Assembly (NCBI RefSeq): GCF_009755725.1
Contig: NZ_CP046619.1
Span: 1,860,001 to 1,924,000, forward strand
Length of the DNA stretch: 64,000 nt
From: Diaminobutyricimonas sp. LJ205
GTDB lineage: Bacteria > Actinomycetota > Actinomycetes > Actinomycetales > Microbacteriaceae
Direction of reading: 5' to 3'
In this document: one piece after another, positions 28,112 through 36,111 of the stretch
How the letters are laid out: every line of letters begins with the position of its first letter
How positions within the stretch are numbered: the first letter of the stretch is position 1
Position numbers and translations under genes: made by a program
Notes under the pieces: generated by a model
Seen by the model: the letters and a program-made list of their open reading frames with translations, nothing else
What the model was told of the DNA's origin: nothing
Databases searched by the model: none

Positions 28112-29186
28112 CAGATAACACGAAACTCTGTGCGGTATTCGCAGGGTCGCAGACCGTCAGCTGAATGCGCGTCTCCGAACTTTGCGGCACTCTCGTCGCG
28201 CAGGTACCCGTTACGGCGTTGATCAGCTGGTAGCCGCCCGTGCCATGCGCCTGGATCTTCCAGCCGGACGAGGTGTCGTTATTCGCGTTTTGGCTCTGCA
28301 CGGTGGCCGTGCCATTCAAACCCCAGATCCGGCCATCGTGGCTAAGCGAGACGATTTGGAACGTGTCCGACATCCCGATTCGGGTGAAGCGCCACCGTTC
28401 AGGGTTTTGGGTGCATTTGGTGAGTGTGGTGACGGAGAGAGGAGTGTTGTGACCATTGCCGCCGATGGAGATGCACACATCCCCGTTAGTGATCGTGTAG
28501 CTGTTGGTCGGGGTGGGAGCGAACAGGGATGTCGTGAACTCCGCCGTGTGCGTACCACTCGATGCCGACCAAGAACTGGCGGTCACCTTGCTGACAAAGT
28601 TGACGCTGAGCTTCTGGTTCGAAACATCAGCGAGACCCATCGCCGTCGCCTCGACACCGATGCAATAGACGGTTGATTCACCAGTGCCAAGGCTTCCGGT
28701 GAGAGTCTCCCAGCTGTAGCCGACAGCGGACGCGGGAATCTCCTCACCGCATTGTGAAGGCTGCGCGACGGTCCATCGCCACGCGCGCAGATAGGTTGCG
28801 AGTTGCGTCAACTTGTTCGAACTGGCCAGAAACGTGTAGGCGGTCGACACCGAGCTGGTGTTAGTCACGGTGATTGCACCGACGATGCGGGGTGCAACGG
28901 CCGAGAACGCGTGAGAGAAGTTGGTTGCGGACTGAGACACGGACACAGTTGCCGCTTTCACAGAAGCAGACGTGCTCGTGGAAGCTGTCCAGACCGCGTA
29001 CGCCGCACTGGAGCCGCCGAAAACAAGCAGCACGCTGACAACAGCCGCGATCGCCTTGCGGGAAACGCGCCGACCGCCGTCTGACCGTGCTGAGGTGCCC
29101 AAGAGTCCTAGTCGTGAGCGCGTTGGACTAGGACTTTCGGGCACCTCGGTGCCTCGAGTGGTGACTCGCCCGCGAGTTCTGAACAT
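28104..29186 (-). CDS. SipW-cognate exported protein with ricin-like beta-trefoil
   Basis: A 360-residue protein: an unusually long N-terminus (about 40 residues), then a signal-like core AIAAVVSVLLVFGGSSAAYAVW that has the AVW/ALW end typical of SipW substrates. Residues about 65-230 form the beta-rich TasA-like part. Residues about 234-360 look like a ricin-type beta-trefoil: GDVCISIGG ... LTKC, ERWRF, SGWKI, GTCATRV ... TVCD and AQSFVL, with two Cys pairs. That domain usually binds sugars. ATG 29184-29186 is the likely start, 8 bases after the previous stop. Confidence 0.8.
   Translation of the reverse strand: MFRTRGRVTTRGTEVPESPSPTRSRLGLLGTSARSDGGRRVSRKAIAAVVSVLLVFGGSSAAYAVWTASTSTSASVKAATVSVSQSATNFSHAFSAVAPRIVGAITVTNTSSVSTAYTFLASSNKLTQLATYLRAWRWTVAQPSQCGEEIPASAVGYSWETLTGSLGTGESTVYCIGVEATAMGLADVSNQKLSVNFVSKVTASSWSASSGTHTAEFTTSLFAPTPTNSYTITNGDVCISIGGNGHNTPLSVTTLTKCTQNPERWRFTRIGMSDTFQIVSLSHDGRIWGLNGTATVQSQNANNDTSSGWKIQAHGTGGYQLINAVTGTCATRVPQSSETRIQLTVCDPANTAQSFVLSGV
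29092..29147 (-). repeat. Inverted repeat in the 5' part of the trefoil gene
   Basis: Arms 29092-29113 and 29126-29147 (22 bases each, two mismatches or wobble positions, 12-base loop) lie within the first 32 codons of the trefoil gene. A stem this long in a coding start region would hide or shape initiation. It is also possible that the true start is downstream and the repeat is an upstream regulator; no clearly better start codon is visible. Confidence 0.75.
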
Positions 29187-29194
29187 GGTCGGGG

Positions 29195-29749
29195 TTACCT
29201 CTGCGTTGCAGTCAGGTTGATCGCGAATGAGGCGGTCTGCCCCTGGACGGTGATGGGAGCGTCGGCATTGAGCCGGACTTCGGCACAGAACGTCATCGGC
29301 GTATTCGCTGGCATCTCGGCGATAGCCACGGCGCCGGTGGACGTGAGAACAGTCTCCATGCCGCCCGTCCGTCCCGGCTTGCAAAGCTCGCCTTCCGAGA
29401 GATGGGTGAGGCGCAACGTCATGTGCGAGGCGATCTCCGGGACCGGCGCGGCGACGGTGAGCGACGCCGACAGGGAGGCTGCGACCGTCCCGGCGTTGGT
29501 GACGACAAACGTCTCAGTCGCCGACTCGCCAGGCAAGAGGTTGGACCAGGCGCCGGTGTTGAGCGCTGGCTTGTCGATCATGAGTGTCATCGAGCCGGAC
29601 GTGATCGCACCGGGGGTGACGGTTTCTGCGTCGCTCCAGAGCGCGTAAGTGCCGCCGGTTGGGACGAGGGCGAGACCTACTGCGGTTGCTACGGCAGCCA
29701 GGAGGAGCGTGCGAGCCTTCGGCCGCTTGGGTACGCGAATGCTGAGCAT
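29195..29749 (-). CDS. SipW-cognate exported protein, TasA-like
   Basis: A 184-residue protein. The N-terminus is basic (RVPKRPKAR), followed by LLLAAVATAVGLALVPTGGTYALWSDAE, the alternate-type signal that ends in ALW and is typical of SipW substrates. The rest is beta-rich (PGAITSGSMTLMI, PGESATETFVVTNAGTVAASLSASLTV). It resembles TasA/CalY-type fibre proteins in layout only; sequence identity to TasA cannot be checked. ATG 29747-29749 is chosen to put the signal at the N-terminus. Confidence 0.8.
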   Translation of the reverse strand: MLSIRVPKRPKARTLLLAAVATAVGLALVPTGGTYALWSDAETVTPGAITSGSMTLMIDKPALNTGAWSNLLPGESATETFVVTNAGTVAASLSASLTVAAPVPEIASHMTLRLTHLSEGELCKPGRTGGMETVLTSTGAVAIAEMPANTPMTFCAEVRLNADAPITVQGQTASFAINLTATQR

Positions 29750-29823
29750 GGCGTCGCCTTCCACTCGTTCGGGTCGATGGGAAGAGGGTGTGTCCGCCCG
29801 GGTAGAGGCGGGCACACCGGCCG

Positions 29824-30363
29824 TTACTTCTGTGCGATCGTGAAATTGACCTCGGTCAGCGCGAGCTTCACGTTCTGGCCGGTAGTGCCCGAGATTGTGT
29901 CGGGGAAAATCACAGTCAGTGTCGCTCTATCGATCGCGCTAGCCTGTGCCGCGCTCAATCCGGTGAGAGTCGTGATCTCTGTAGCGCCGTCGTAAGCGCG
30001 CAGTTGAAGAGTTCCACCAGCGTTCTTGAACGCGGTCACATCACTCTTACCAAGGTCGAAGCCGAAGTCTGCTTTGAGGTTCGCGCCCTCGGCATCGATT
30101 CTGAGCGGCTGTGTCAAGACAACCGTCGTGCCCGGGACGAGCTTCTGAGTCGCGGGATTGAAGGCAGTGCCGGATACCGCTGCGGGTGCAACGTACGCCC
30201 ATGTTTGAGCGGTCTGGTCGGCAGAAACGGTCATCTTTCCTACGCTGATCTCGCCAGCGGCGACGGTGGCCTCTGCGTTCCAGAGGGCAAACGTGCTCGC
30301 CCCTCCGAGGAGCAGCGCGATGCCTGCAGCGCCGGCGATGGATCCCTTGACGAGCTTGTTCAT
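29824..30363 (-). CDS. Alternate-type signal peptide protein, TasA-like
   Basis: A 179-residue protein and the first gene of the cassette. It begins MNKLVKGSIAGAAGIALLLG and ends its signal with STFALWNAEATV, the ALWN pattern of this class. The mature part is beta-rich with many Thr, Ala and Val and no Cys. A weak AAGGA site lies about 10 bases upstream of the ATG. It is the most typical predicted SipW substrate here and the best candidate for the fibre subunit. Confidence 0.85.
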   Translation of the reverse strand: MNKLVKGSIAGAAGIALLLGGASTFALWNAEATVAAGEISVGKMTVSADQTAQTWAYVAPAAVSGTAFNPATQKLVPGTTVVLTQPLRIDAEGANLKADFGFDLGKSDVTAFKNAGGTLQLRAYDGATEITTLTGLSAAQASAIDRATLTVIFPDTISGTTGQNVKLALTEVNFTIAQK

Positions 30364-30514
30364 GAGCCTTGTCCTTATTCCGCGGCTCGTGGCCGCTCTA
30401 GGTAGTGAGTCCCCCGGCTCACGGCTCGACGACGACGCCCCACCCCGTGCCGCCTCGGGTGGCTGGCAGGGGTGGTGCGTCGTTCGCTCGGGTGATTCGG
30501 GTTGTTAGATCGCA

Positions 30515-30539
30515 CAGGCGGCGGGTAGGCGACCGCCTG
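30515..30539. repeat. Hairpin repeat, copy 1
   Basis: CAGGCGG (30515-30521) pairs with CCGCCTG (30533-30539). It is preceded by TTCGGGTTGT, as is copy 2. It lies in the divergent region between the SipW cassette and glgE. Confidence 0.75.
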
Positions 30540-30795
30540 GTCGCGGGTAGGTATTGCTTCGGGTAGTTCAGGTAGTTCAGAGATCGGGCCGGGTGAGTCC
30601 GATTCGTTCCCCCGACCACTCACACTAGTTGTCGGGTTTATGGAGGACAAGCATGTACCCCATCCAACACGCCCCCAGTGCGAGGGGCACAACTCGTGTC
30701 CCCATCAATGCGGACAGACAGAACGGGACGTCTCCTCGCCCCTGGCACACGAAGGTGCAATTCCAACTTGCGATTCCCCGGCGGTGCTTCGGGTT

Positions 30796-30826
30796 GTGCA
30801 GGCGGCGGGTTGGGGACCGCCTGCAC
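30796..30826. repeat. Hairpin repeat, copy 2
   Basis: GTGCAGGCGG (30796-30805) pairs with CCGCCTGCAC (30817-30826), a perfect 10-bp stem with an 11-base loop. It shares the stem core and flanking TTCGGGTTGT with copy 1. Confidence 0.8.
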
Positions 30827-30886
30827 TGAGGGGTGTGAAGAAAGACGCCAAGGCGGCGCGGGATGCTTCCTCCAAACGATGAATCT

Positions 30887-30917
30887 ATAAGTCCTCCTTT
30901 TGGAGGACAAGACTTAT
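30887..30917. promoter_or_regulatory. Palindrome before glgE
   Basis: ATAAGTC (30887-30893) is mirrored by GACTTAT (30911-30917), and inside it GTCCTCC (30891-30897) pairs with GGAGGAC (30902-30908). It lies about 70-100 bases before the glgE start. The two-tier symmetry and A/T-rich ends look like an operator for a dimeric repressor; this is inference. Confidence 0.55.
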
Positions 30918-30988
30918 CTTCACGACATGTGAACCCAGTACGGGGGACAACGCACGCGGCGGAGGGCAGGCGGTACGGTCGGAGTGTG

Positions 30989-33016
30989 GTGACACCAGAG
31001 CACGAAACCAGCCCCGCCGCGACACGATCGACCGGTGCCTCCGCCCCGGTGATCGGCCGCATCCCCATCCGGCACCTGTCACCGCGACAGCCGGAAGATC
31101 GCTGGGCCCCCAAGGCGTTCGTCGGCGAGGTGGTCCCCTTCGCCGCCACGGTGTTCCGCGAGGGCCATGACCAGCTCGGGGTGACGCTGGAATTGACGGC
31201 CCCGGATGGCACGGCCAAGCAGCATCCGATGATCATGACGATCCCCGGGACCGACCGCTATTCCGCCGACATCCAACTCGATCTCCCCGGCACCTGGACT
31301 TACCGCGTGCTCGCCTACTCTGACGACTGGGCGACCTGGCTGCACAACGCCGAGATCAAGGTTCCGGCCGGCCAGGACGTCGAGCTCATGTTCGCCATGG
31401 CCGGGCAACTGCTGAAACGAGCCGGCCGATCAACGGTCGCGAAGGACGTCGCGGTCGCCATCTCGAACACGAAGCTCTCCCCCGCCGAACGCCTGCGCGC
31501 AACTTCCGACCCGCGGCTGTTGCGAGCCCTGGCTGCCTATCCGATCGCCAGCCTGCACACCTGGTCTGAGACGGTCGCCGTGCGCGTTGAGCGCACGCGG
31601 GCGGGCGTCGGCAGCTGGTACGAGTTCTTCCCGCGCAGCGAGGGCGCGAAGAAGCACCGGGACGGCTCGTGGACCAGCGGCTCCTTCCGAACCGCTGCCA
31701 GGCGGCTTCCTGCGATCGCGCGGATGGGTTTCGACGTCGTCTACCTGCCGCCGATCCACCCCATTGGGCACTCGTTCCGCAAGGGCCCGAACAACACCCT
31801 TACCCCTGGACCGCACGATCCGGGCTCGCCGTGGGCGATCGGCTCAGAGGACGGCGGACACGACGCCGTGCACCCCGACCTCGGCACGATCGCCGACTTC
31901 GTGGCCTTCGTCGGCACGGCGAAGAAGAACAACCTCGAGGTCGCGCTGGACCTGGCGCTGCAGTGCTCCCCCGACCATCCGTGGGTGCACGAGCATCCGG
32001 AATGGTTCACCAAGCTGCCGGATGGCTCGATCGCCTACGCGGAGAACCCGCCGAAGAAGTACCAGGACATCTACCCGCTCAACTTCGACAACGACCCCGA
32101 AGGCCTCCGGCAAGAGGTGCTGCGCATCGTGAAGCACTGGATCGGCCTCGGCGTCAACATCTTCCGGGTGGACAACCCCCACACCAAGCCGCTGGCCTTC
32201 TGGGAATGGCTGCTGCACGAGGTGAACACCGAGTATCCGGATGTCGTGTTCCTCGCCGAGGCGTTCACCCGCCCCGCGATGATGCAGTCGCTCGCCGGAG
32301 CAGGTTTCCAGCAGTCCTACACGTACTTCACCTGGCGGAACACCAAGCCGGAACTCGAGAGCTACCTGACCGAACTGTCCCAGGAGACCGCTGATTTCCT
32401 GCGTCCCAACCTGTTCGTCAACACGCCAGACATCCTCACCGAATACCTGCAGTTCGGCGGCCCGGCTGCCTACAAGGTGCGCGCGGCGATCGCGGCGACC
32501 GGGGCGCCGACCTGGGGCGTGTATTCCGGGTACGAGCTGATCGAGAACGTCGCCCGGCCGGGGTCCGAAGAGAACATCGACAACGAGAAGTACGAGTACA
32601 AGCCTCGGGACTGGGCACGCGCCGAGAAGCTCGGGGCATCGCTCGCGCCCTATCTGACCCAGCTGAACAAGATTCGAGCCGAACAGCCTGCGCTGCGACA
32701 GTTGCGGAACCTGCGTGTGCACTGGAGTGACGACGACTCGATCCTCGTCTACACGAAGTACCTGCCGGGTCGCCATGTGCGCACCGGTCGCGCCAACGGC
32801 ATCATCGTGGTCGCCAACCTCGACCCGCACTCGGTGCGCGAGACGGTGGTCCACCTCGACGTCACCGAACTGGGCCTGCCGCTCGGTGCCCGGTTCGACG
32901 TGCGCGACCTGATCACTGGCCAGCAGTTCGAGTGGGGTGCCGACAATTACGTGCGCCTGGATGCGTTCACCGAACCGGTGCACATCCTGCGCGTCGACTA
33001 CCCGCGAGGTGTCTGA
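30989..33016 (+). CDS. glgE: Alpha-1,4-glucan:maltose-1-phosphate maltosyltransferase
   Basis: A 675-residue GH13_3 enzyme that adds maltose from maltose-1-phosphate to alpha-glucan. The N-terminal domain is beta-rich; the barrel has the nucleophile Asp in [19 protein letters not shown] and the acid Glu in [11 protein letters not shown] take GTG 30989, preceded by GGAG; GTG 30986 is possible. The sequence before it is not family-like. It overlaps glgB by one base, so glgE-glgB are co-translated, as in mycobacteria. Confidence 0.95.
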   Translation: MTPEHETSPAATRSTGASAPVIGRIPIRHLSPRQPEDRWAPKAFVGEVVPFAATVFREGHDQLGVTLELTAPDGTAKQHPMIMTIPGTDRYSADIQLDLPGTWTYRVLAYSDDWATWLHNAEIKVPAGQDVELMFAMAGQLLKRAGRSTVAKDVAVAISNTKLSPAERLRATSDPRLLRALAAYPIASLHTWSETVAVRVERTRAGVGSWYEFFPRSEGAKKHRDGSWTSGSFRTAARRLPAIARMGFDVVYLPPIHPIGHSFRKGPNNTLTPGPHDPGSPWAIGSEDGGHDAVHPDLGTIADFVAFVGTAKKNNLEVALDLALQCSPDHPWVHEHPEWFTKLPDGSIAYAENPPKKYQDIYPLNFDNDPEGLRQEVLRIVKHWIGLGVNIFRVDNPHTKPLAFWEWLLHEVNTEYPDVVFLAEAFTRPAMMQSLAGAGFQQSYTYFTWRNTKPELESYLTELSQETADFLRPNLFVNTPDILTEYLQFGGPAAYKVRAAIAATGAPTWGVYSGYELIENVARPGSEENIDNEKYEYKPRDWARAEKLGASLAPYLTQLNKIRAEQPALRQLRNLRVHWSDDDSILVYTKYLPGRHVRTGRANGIIVVANLDPHSVRETVVHLDVTELGLPLGARFDVRDLITGQQFEWGADNYVRLDAFTEPVHILRVDYPRGV

Positions 33017-35166
33017 TGCTGCCCAAACTGGCTCCCGAGACCATCACGGCGCTGGCCACCGGCAGTCACCAGCGGCCGCACGACCACCTCGGTCAGCACC
33101 CCGTCGACGACGACACAGTCGTCATTCGGGCGGTCCGCCCGCTGGCGGCGACGGTCACCGCGGTGCGCGGCGACGGCAGCGGGATTGAACTGACTCACGT
33201 CGCCGATGGGCTCTGGGAGGCATCCGCTGCCGCGCCGATCCAGCCCTACGTGCTGCGCGCGACCTATGGCGACGGCTCCGAGTGGAGCACCGACGACCCC
33301 TATCGATTCATGCCCTCCTTCGGCGATGTCGATTTGTACCTCTGGGGTGAGGGCAGGCACGAGCAGCTCTGGAAGGCGCTCGGCGCCCACCACCGCGAGC
33401 ACGAGGGCGTCGACGGAACGTCATTCAGCGTCTGGGCGCCGCGCGCCCGGGCAGTGCGCGTGGTCGGTGACTTCAACCGCTGGGACGGGGTGCTGCACGC
33501 CATGCGCCGCCTCGACGGCAGCGGCGTCTGGGAGCTGTTCGTGCCCGGCCTGCAGGCCGGCAGCACCTACAAGTTCGAGATCCTCACCGCGGGTGGCGAA
33601 TGGGTGAAGCGGGCGGATCCGATGGCCCGGTTCACCGAGGCTCCGCCAGCCACCGCTTCGGTCATCGGCGACAGTAGCTACCGGTGGCAGGATGCCGCGT
33701 GGCTGACAGCCCGTGCCGAGCGGGATTTGCACTCCAGCCCGATGAGCGTCTACGAGGTGCACCTCGGATCCTGGCGTCCCGGTCTCGGCTACCGCGAGAT
33801 CGCCGACCCGCTCATCGACTACGTCACCGAGCTCGGGTTCACCCACGTCGAGTTCATGCCACTGGCCGAGCATCCCTTCGGCGGTTCCTGGGGCTACCAG
33901 GTAACCGGCTACTACGCGCCGACCAGCCGGTTCGGCCACCCGGACGACCTGCGGTACCTCATCGATCGCCTGCACCAGGCCGGCATCGGCGTGATCATGG
34001 ACTGGGTCCCGGGGCACTTTCCGAAGGACGAGTGGGCGCTCGCACGCTTCGACGGTGAACCGCTCTACGAACACGCCGATCCTCGTCGCGGCGAGCAGCT
34101 GGACTGGGGCACCCTGGTCTTCGACTTCGGCCAGTCGCAGGTGCGCAACTTCCTGGTGGCCAACGCCTTGTACTGGCTCGAGGAGTTCCACATCGACGGT
34201 CTTCGCGTGGACGCGGTGGCCTCGATGCTCTACCTCGACTACTCGCGTGAGGAGTGGCTGCCGAACGAACACGGCGGCCGGGAGAACCTCGAGGCGATCA
34301 GCCTGCTGCAGGAGGTGAACGCCACCGCCTACAAGCGCAACCCCGGGATTGTGATGATCGCCGAGGAGTCGACCTCCTGGGACGGTGTCACCCGGCCGAC
34401 CTCGGAGGGTGGACTCGGCTTCGGGCTGAAATGGAACATGGGCTGGATGCACGACTCGCTCGTGTACATGGCCAAGGACCCGCTCTACCGCAGTCACCAC
34501 CATCACGACATCACGTTCAGCTTCCTGTACGCCTTCAGCGAGAACTTCATGCTGCCGATCAGTCACGATGAGGTCGTGCACGGCAAGGGCTCACTGCTCG
34601 GCCGGATGCCGGGTGACCAGTGGCAGAAACTCGCGAATGTGCGCGCCTACCTGGCATTCATGTGGGCGCATCCGGGCAAACAACTGCTGTTCATGGGTCA
34701 GGAATTCGGCCAACCCGCTGAGTGGAGCGAGGAACGCGGACTCGACTGGTGGATCCTCAACCAGCCCGCCCACGCCGGCCTGCACAAACTCGTCGCCGAA
34801 CTGAACCGCACCTACCGCAACACTCCTGCCCTCTGGGAACAGGACGAGGAGCCGGCGGGCTTCGAATGGCTGGATGGCGGCAATTCCGCGCAGAGCGTCC
34901 TGTCCTTCATCCGCTGGTCAAAGGCGGGCGAGCCGCTCGCCTGCTTCTTCAACTTCAGCGGAACCCCGATCACCGACTACCGGGTCGTCCTGCCGCGGGC
35001 GGGCCGCTGGCGCGAGGTGCTGAACACGGATGCCACGGAGTACGGCGGCTCGGGAGTCGGGAACCACGGCACGGTCGTTGCCCACGACGAACCGTGGGCG
35101 GGACGCCCAGCCTCGGCTCGGTTCACCCTGCCGCCGCTCGGAGCCCTGTACCTCTCGCCGCGCTGA
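33016..35166 (+). CDS. glgB: 1,4-alpha-glucan branching enzyme
   Basis: A 716-residue GlgB that makes the alpha-1,6 branches. It has an N-terminal double beta domain (about 1-220, [22 protein letters not shown] as CBM48), a TIM barrel with the nucleophile Asp in [17 protein letters not shown], the acid Glu in MIAEESTSW and [13 protein letters not shown], then a C-terminal sandwich. ATG 33016 overlaps the glgE stop (TGATG). Length is normal for the long, actinobacterial form. Confidence 0.97.
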   Translation: MLPKLAPETITALATGSHQRPHDHLGQHPVDDDTVVIRAVRPLAATVTAVRGDGSGIELTHVADGLWEASAAAPIQPYVLRATYGDGSEWSTDDPYRFMPSFGDVDLYLWGEGRHEQLWKALGAHHREHEGVDGTSFSVWAPRARAVRVVGDFNRWDGVLHAMRRLDGSGVWELFVPGLQAGSTYKFEILTAGGEWVKRADPMARFTEAPPATASVIGDSSYRWQDAAWLTARAERDLHSSPMSVYEVHLGSWRPGLGYREIADPLIDYVTELGFTHVEFMPLAEHPFGGSWGYQVTGYYAPTSRFGHPDDLRYLIDRLHQAGIGVIMDWVPGHFPKDEWALARFDGEPLYEHADPRRGEQLDWGTLVFDFGQSQVRNFLVANALYWLEEFHIDGLRVDAVASMLYLDYSREEWLPNEHGGRENLEAISLLQEVNATAYKRNPGIVMIAEESTSWDGVTRPTSEGGLGFGLKWNMGWMHDSLVYMAKDPLYRSHHHHDITFSFLYAFSENFMLPISHDEVVHGKGSLLGRMPGDQWQKLANVRAYLAFMWAHPGKQLLFMGQEFGQPAEWSEERGLDWWILNQPAHAGLHKLVAELNRTYRNTPALWEQDEEPAGFEWLDGGNSAQSVLSFIRWSKAGEPLACFFNFSGTPITDYRVVLPRAGRWREVLNTDATEYGGSGVGNHGTVVAHDEPWAGRPASARFTLPPLGALYLSPR

Positions 35167-35168
35167 TC

Positions 35169-35206
35169 AGGCGCGACTGGCTAGTCGCGCCTGGCTAGTC
35201 GCGCCT
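35169..35206. terminator. Bidirectional hairpin between glgB and the convergent gene
   Basis: The 10-base arm AGGCGCGACT (35169-35178) is complementary to AGTCGCGCCT, which occurs twice (35183-35192 and 35197-35206), separated by 4-base GGCT links. The arm can pair with either copy. It lies just past the glgB stop and before the stop of the convergent thioredoxin-like gene. No T-run is present, so termination is likely but not certain. Confidence 0.65.
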
Positions 35207-35208
35207 GG

Positions 35209-36111
35209 CTAGTAGAGCAGCCCGGCGAGCCGGATGCGGGCGGCAACGACCCGCGGGTCCTCGGCGCCGACGATCTCGAAGTACTCGACGAGCCGTGCCC
35301 TTGCCCGGTTCTTGTCGGGGTGTGCGAGCTTGGGGAAGAGGTCCAGAATCCGTTCGAAGGCGTCTTCGACGTGACCGCCAGAGACATCCAGATCGGCGAC
35401 GTCGAACTGCGCGTGCAGGTCACCCGGATGCTGCGCCGCGGTCACCCGGATGGTCGCGGCCGACTTGCCGTGCAGGCGCTTCAACAGCGACGCCTGCGCG
35501 AGGCCGGCGACGGCCTGCTGGTCCCGCGGGTCCTGCGTGATGGCGGTCTGGTAGGCGTGGATGGCGGCGTCCAGGTCGCCGCGTTCGATCGCGTCGAAGG
35601 CTTCCTGGTGCAGCGGCGGCAGGGGAACCTCCTGCGGAGCAGGCTCGGCCGCGGCGTCATCCGTCGCCAGCTGGCCGGTCACGCCGTTCTGCGCCGCGAG
35701 CTGGAGCACCTGCTCGAGAACCTCGCGTACCTCCTCATCGGAGGGCAGTCCGACGAACAGTGAAAGCGGTCGGCCGGCGACCACCGCGGCGACGGTCGGC
35801 ACCTGCTGAACCTGGAACGCCTGGGCCAGCTGCGGGTTCGCGTTGGCGTCGACGGTCGCAAGCGCGATCCGGCCGCCATAGGAGGACACCACACCTGCCA
35901 GGGCCGGCTCGATGCCCTGCCCGAAGAACTCCACAACGACGGGCACGGTGTTCGACAAATCGAGCACCCGCGTGAAGTCCGCGTCGCTGTACTGCGCGAC
36001 GACCGCTCCCGGGCCCGCGGAAGCCGGGGCATCCGTCGCTGGCCGGTTGACGAGGGATGACAGGTCGACGGCGCCGCGTAGATTGGCGCCGTTCAGGGGT
36101 GCGTTGCTCAC
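35209..36111 (-). CDS. Thioredoxin-fold/TPR co-chaperone-like protein (YbbN type)
   Basis: A 300-residue cytoplasmic protein. Residues about 35-145 are a thioredoxin fold (TVPVVVEFFGQGIEPAL ... VDANANPQLAQAFQVQQVPTV) in which the CXXC site is replaced by GQGI, so it should have no disulfide-exchange activity. The C-terminal half holds TPR-like helices (ERGDLDAAIHAYQTAITQDP). YbbN-type proteins act as co-chaperones. The GTG start at 36109-36111 overlaps the upstream gene stop by two bases. Confidence 0.85.
   Translation of the reverse strand: MSNAPLNGANLRGAVDLSSLVNRPATDAPASAGPGAVVAQYSDADFTRVLDLSNTVPVVVEFFGQGIEPALAGVVSSYGGRIALATVDANANPQLAQAFQVQQVPTVAAVVAGRPLSLFVGLPSDEEVREVLEQVLQLAAQNGVTGQLATDDAAAEPAPQEVPLPPLHQEAFDAIERGDLDAAIHAYQTAITQDPRDQQAVAGLAQASLLKRLHGKSAATIRVTAAQHPGDLHAQFDVADLDVSGGHVEDAFERILDLFPKLAHPDKNRARARLVEYFEIVGAEDPRVVAARIRLAGLLY

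Larger units (their letters stand above)
30364..30988. other. 625-base region between the SipW cassette and glgE
   Basis: This divergent promoter region serves the cassette (minus) and glgE (plus). It contains no convincing gene; reading frames across it have no family features. It has two copies of a hairpin motif (30515-30539 and 30796-30826) that follow TTCGGGTTGT, and a compound palindrome at 30887-30917 near the glgE side. I could not place reliable -10/-35 boxes. Confidence 0.7.

Noticed and set aside
30375-31236. Frames of 60-200 codons between the SipW cassette and glgE
   Set aside because: No domain, no good start signal, mutual overlap; better explained as control DNA.
35209-36111. 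Functional thioredoxin
   Set aside because: The CXXC active site is absent.
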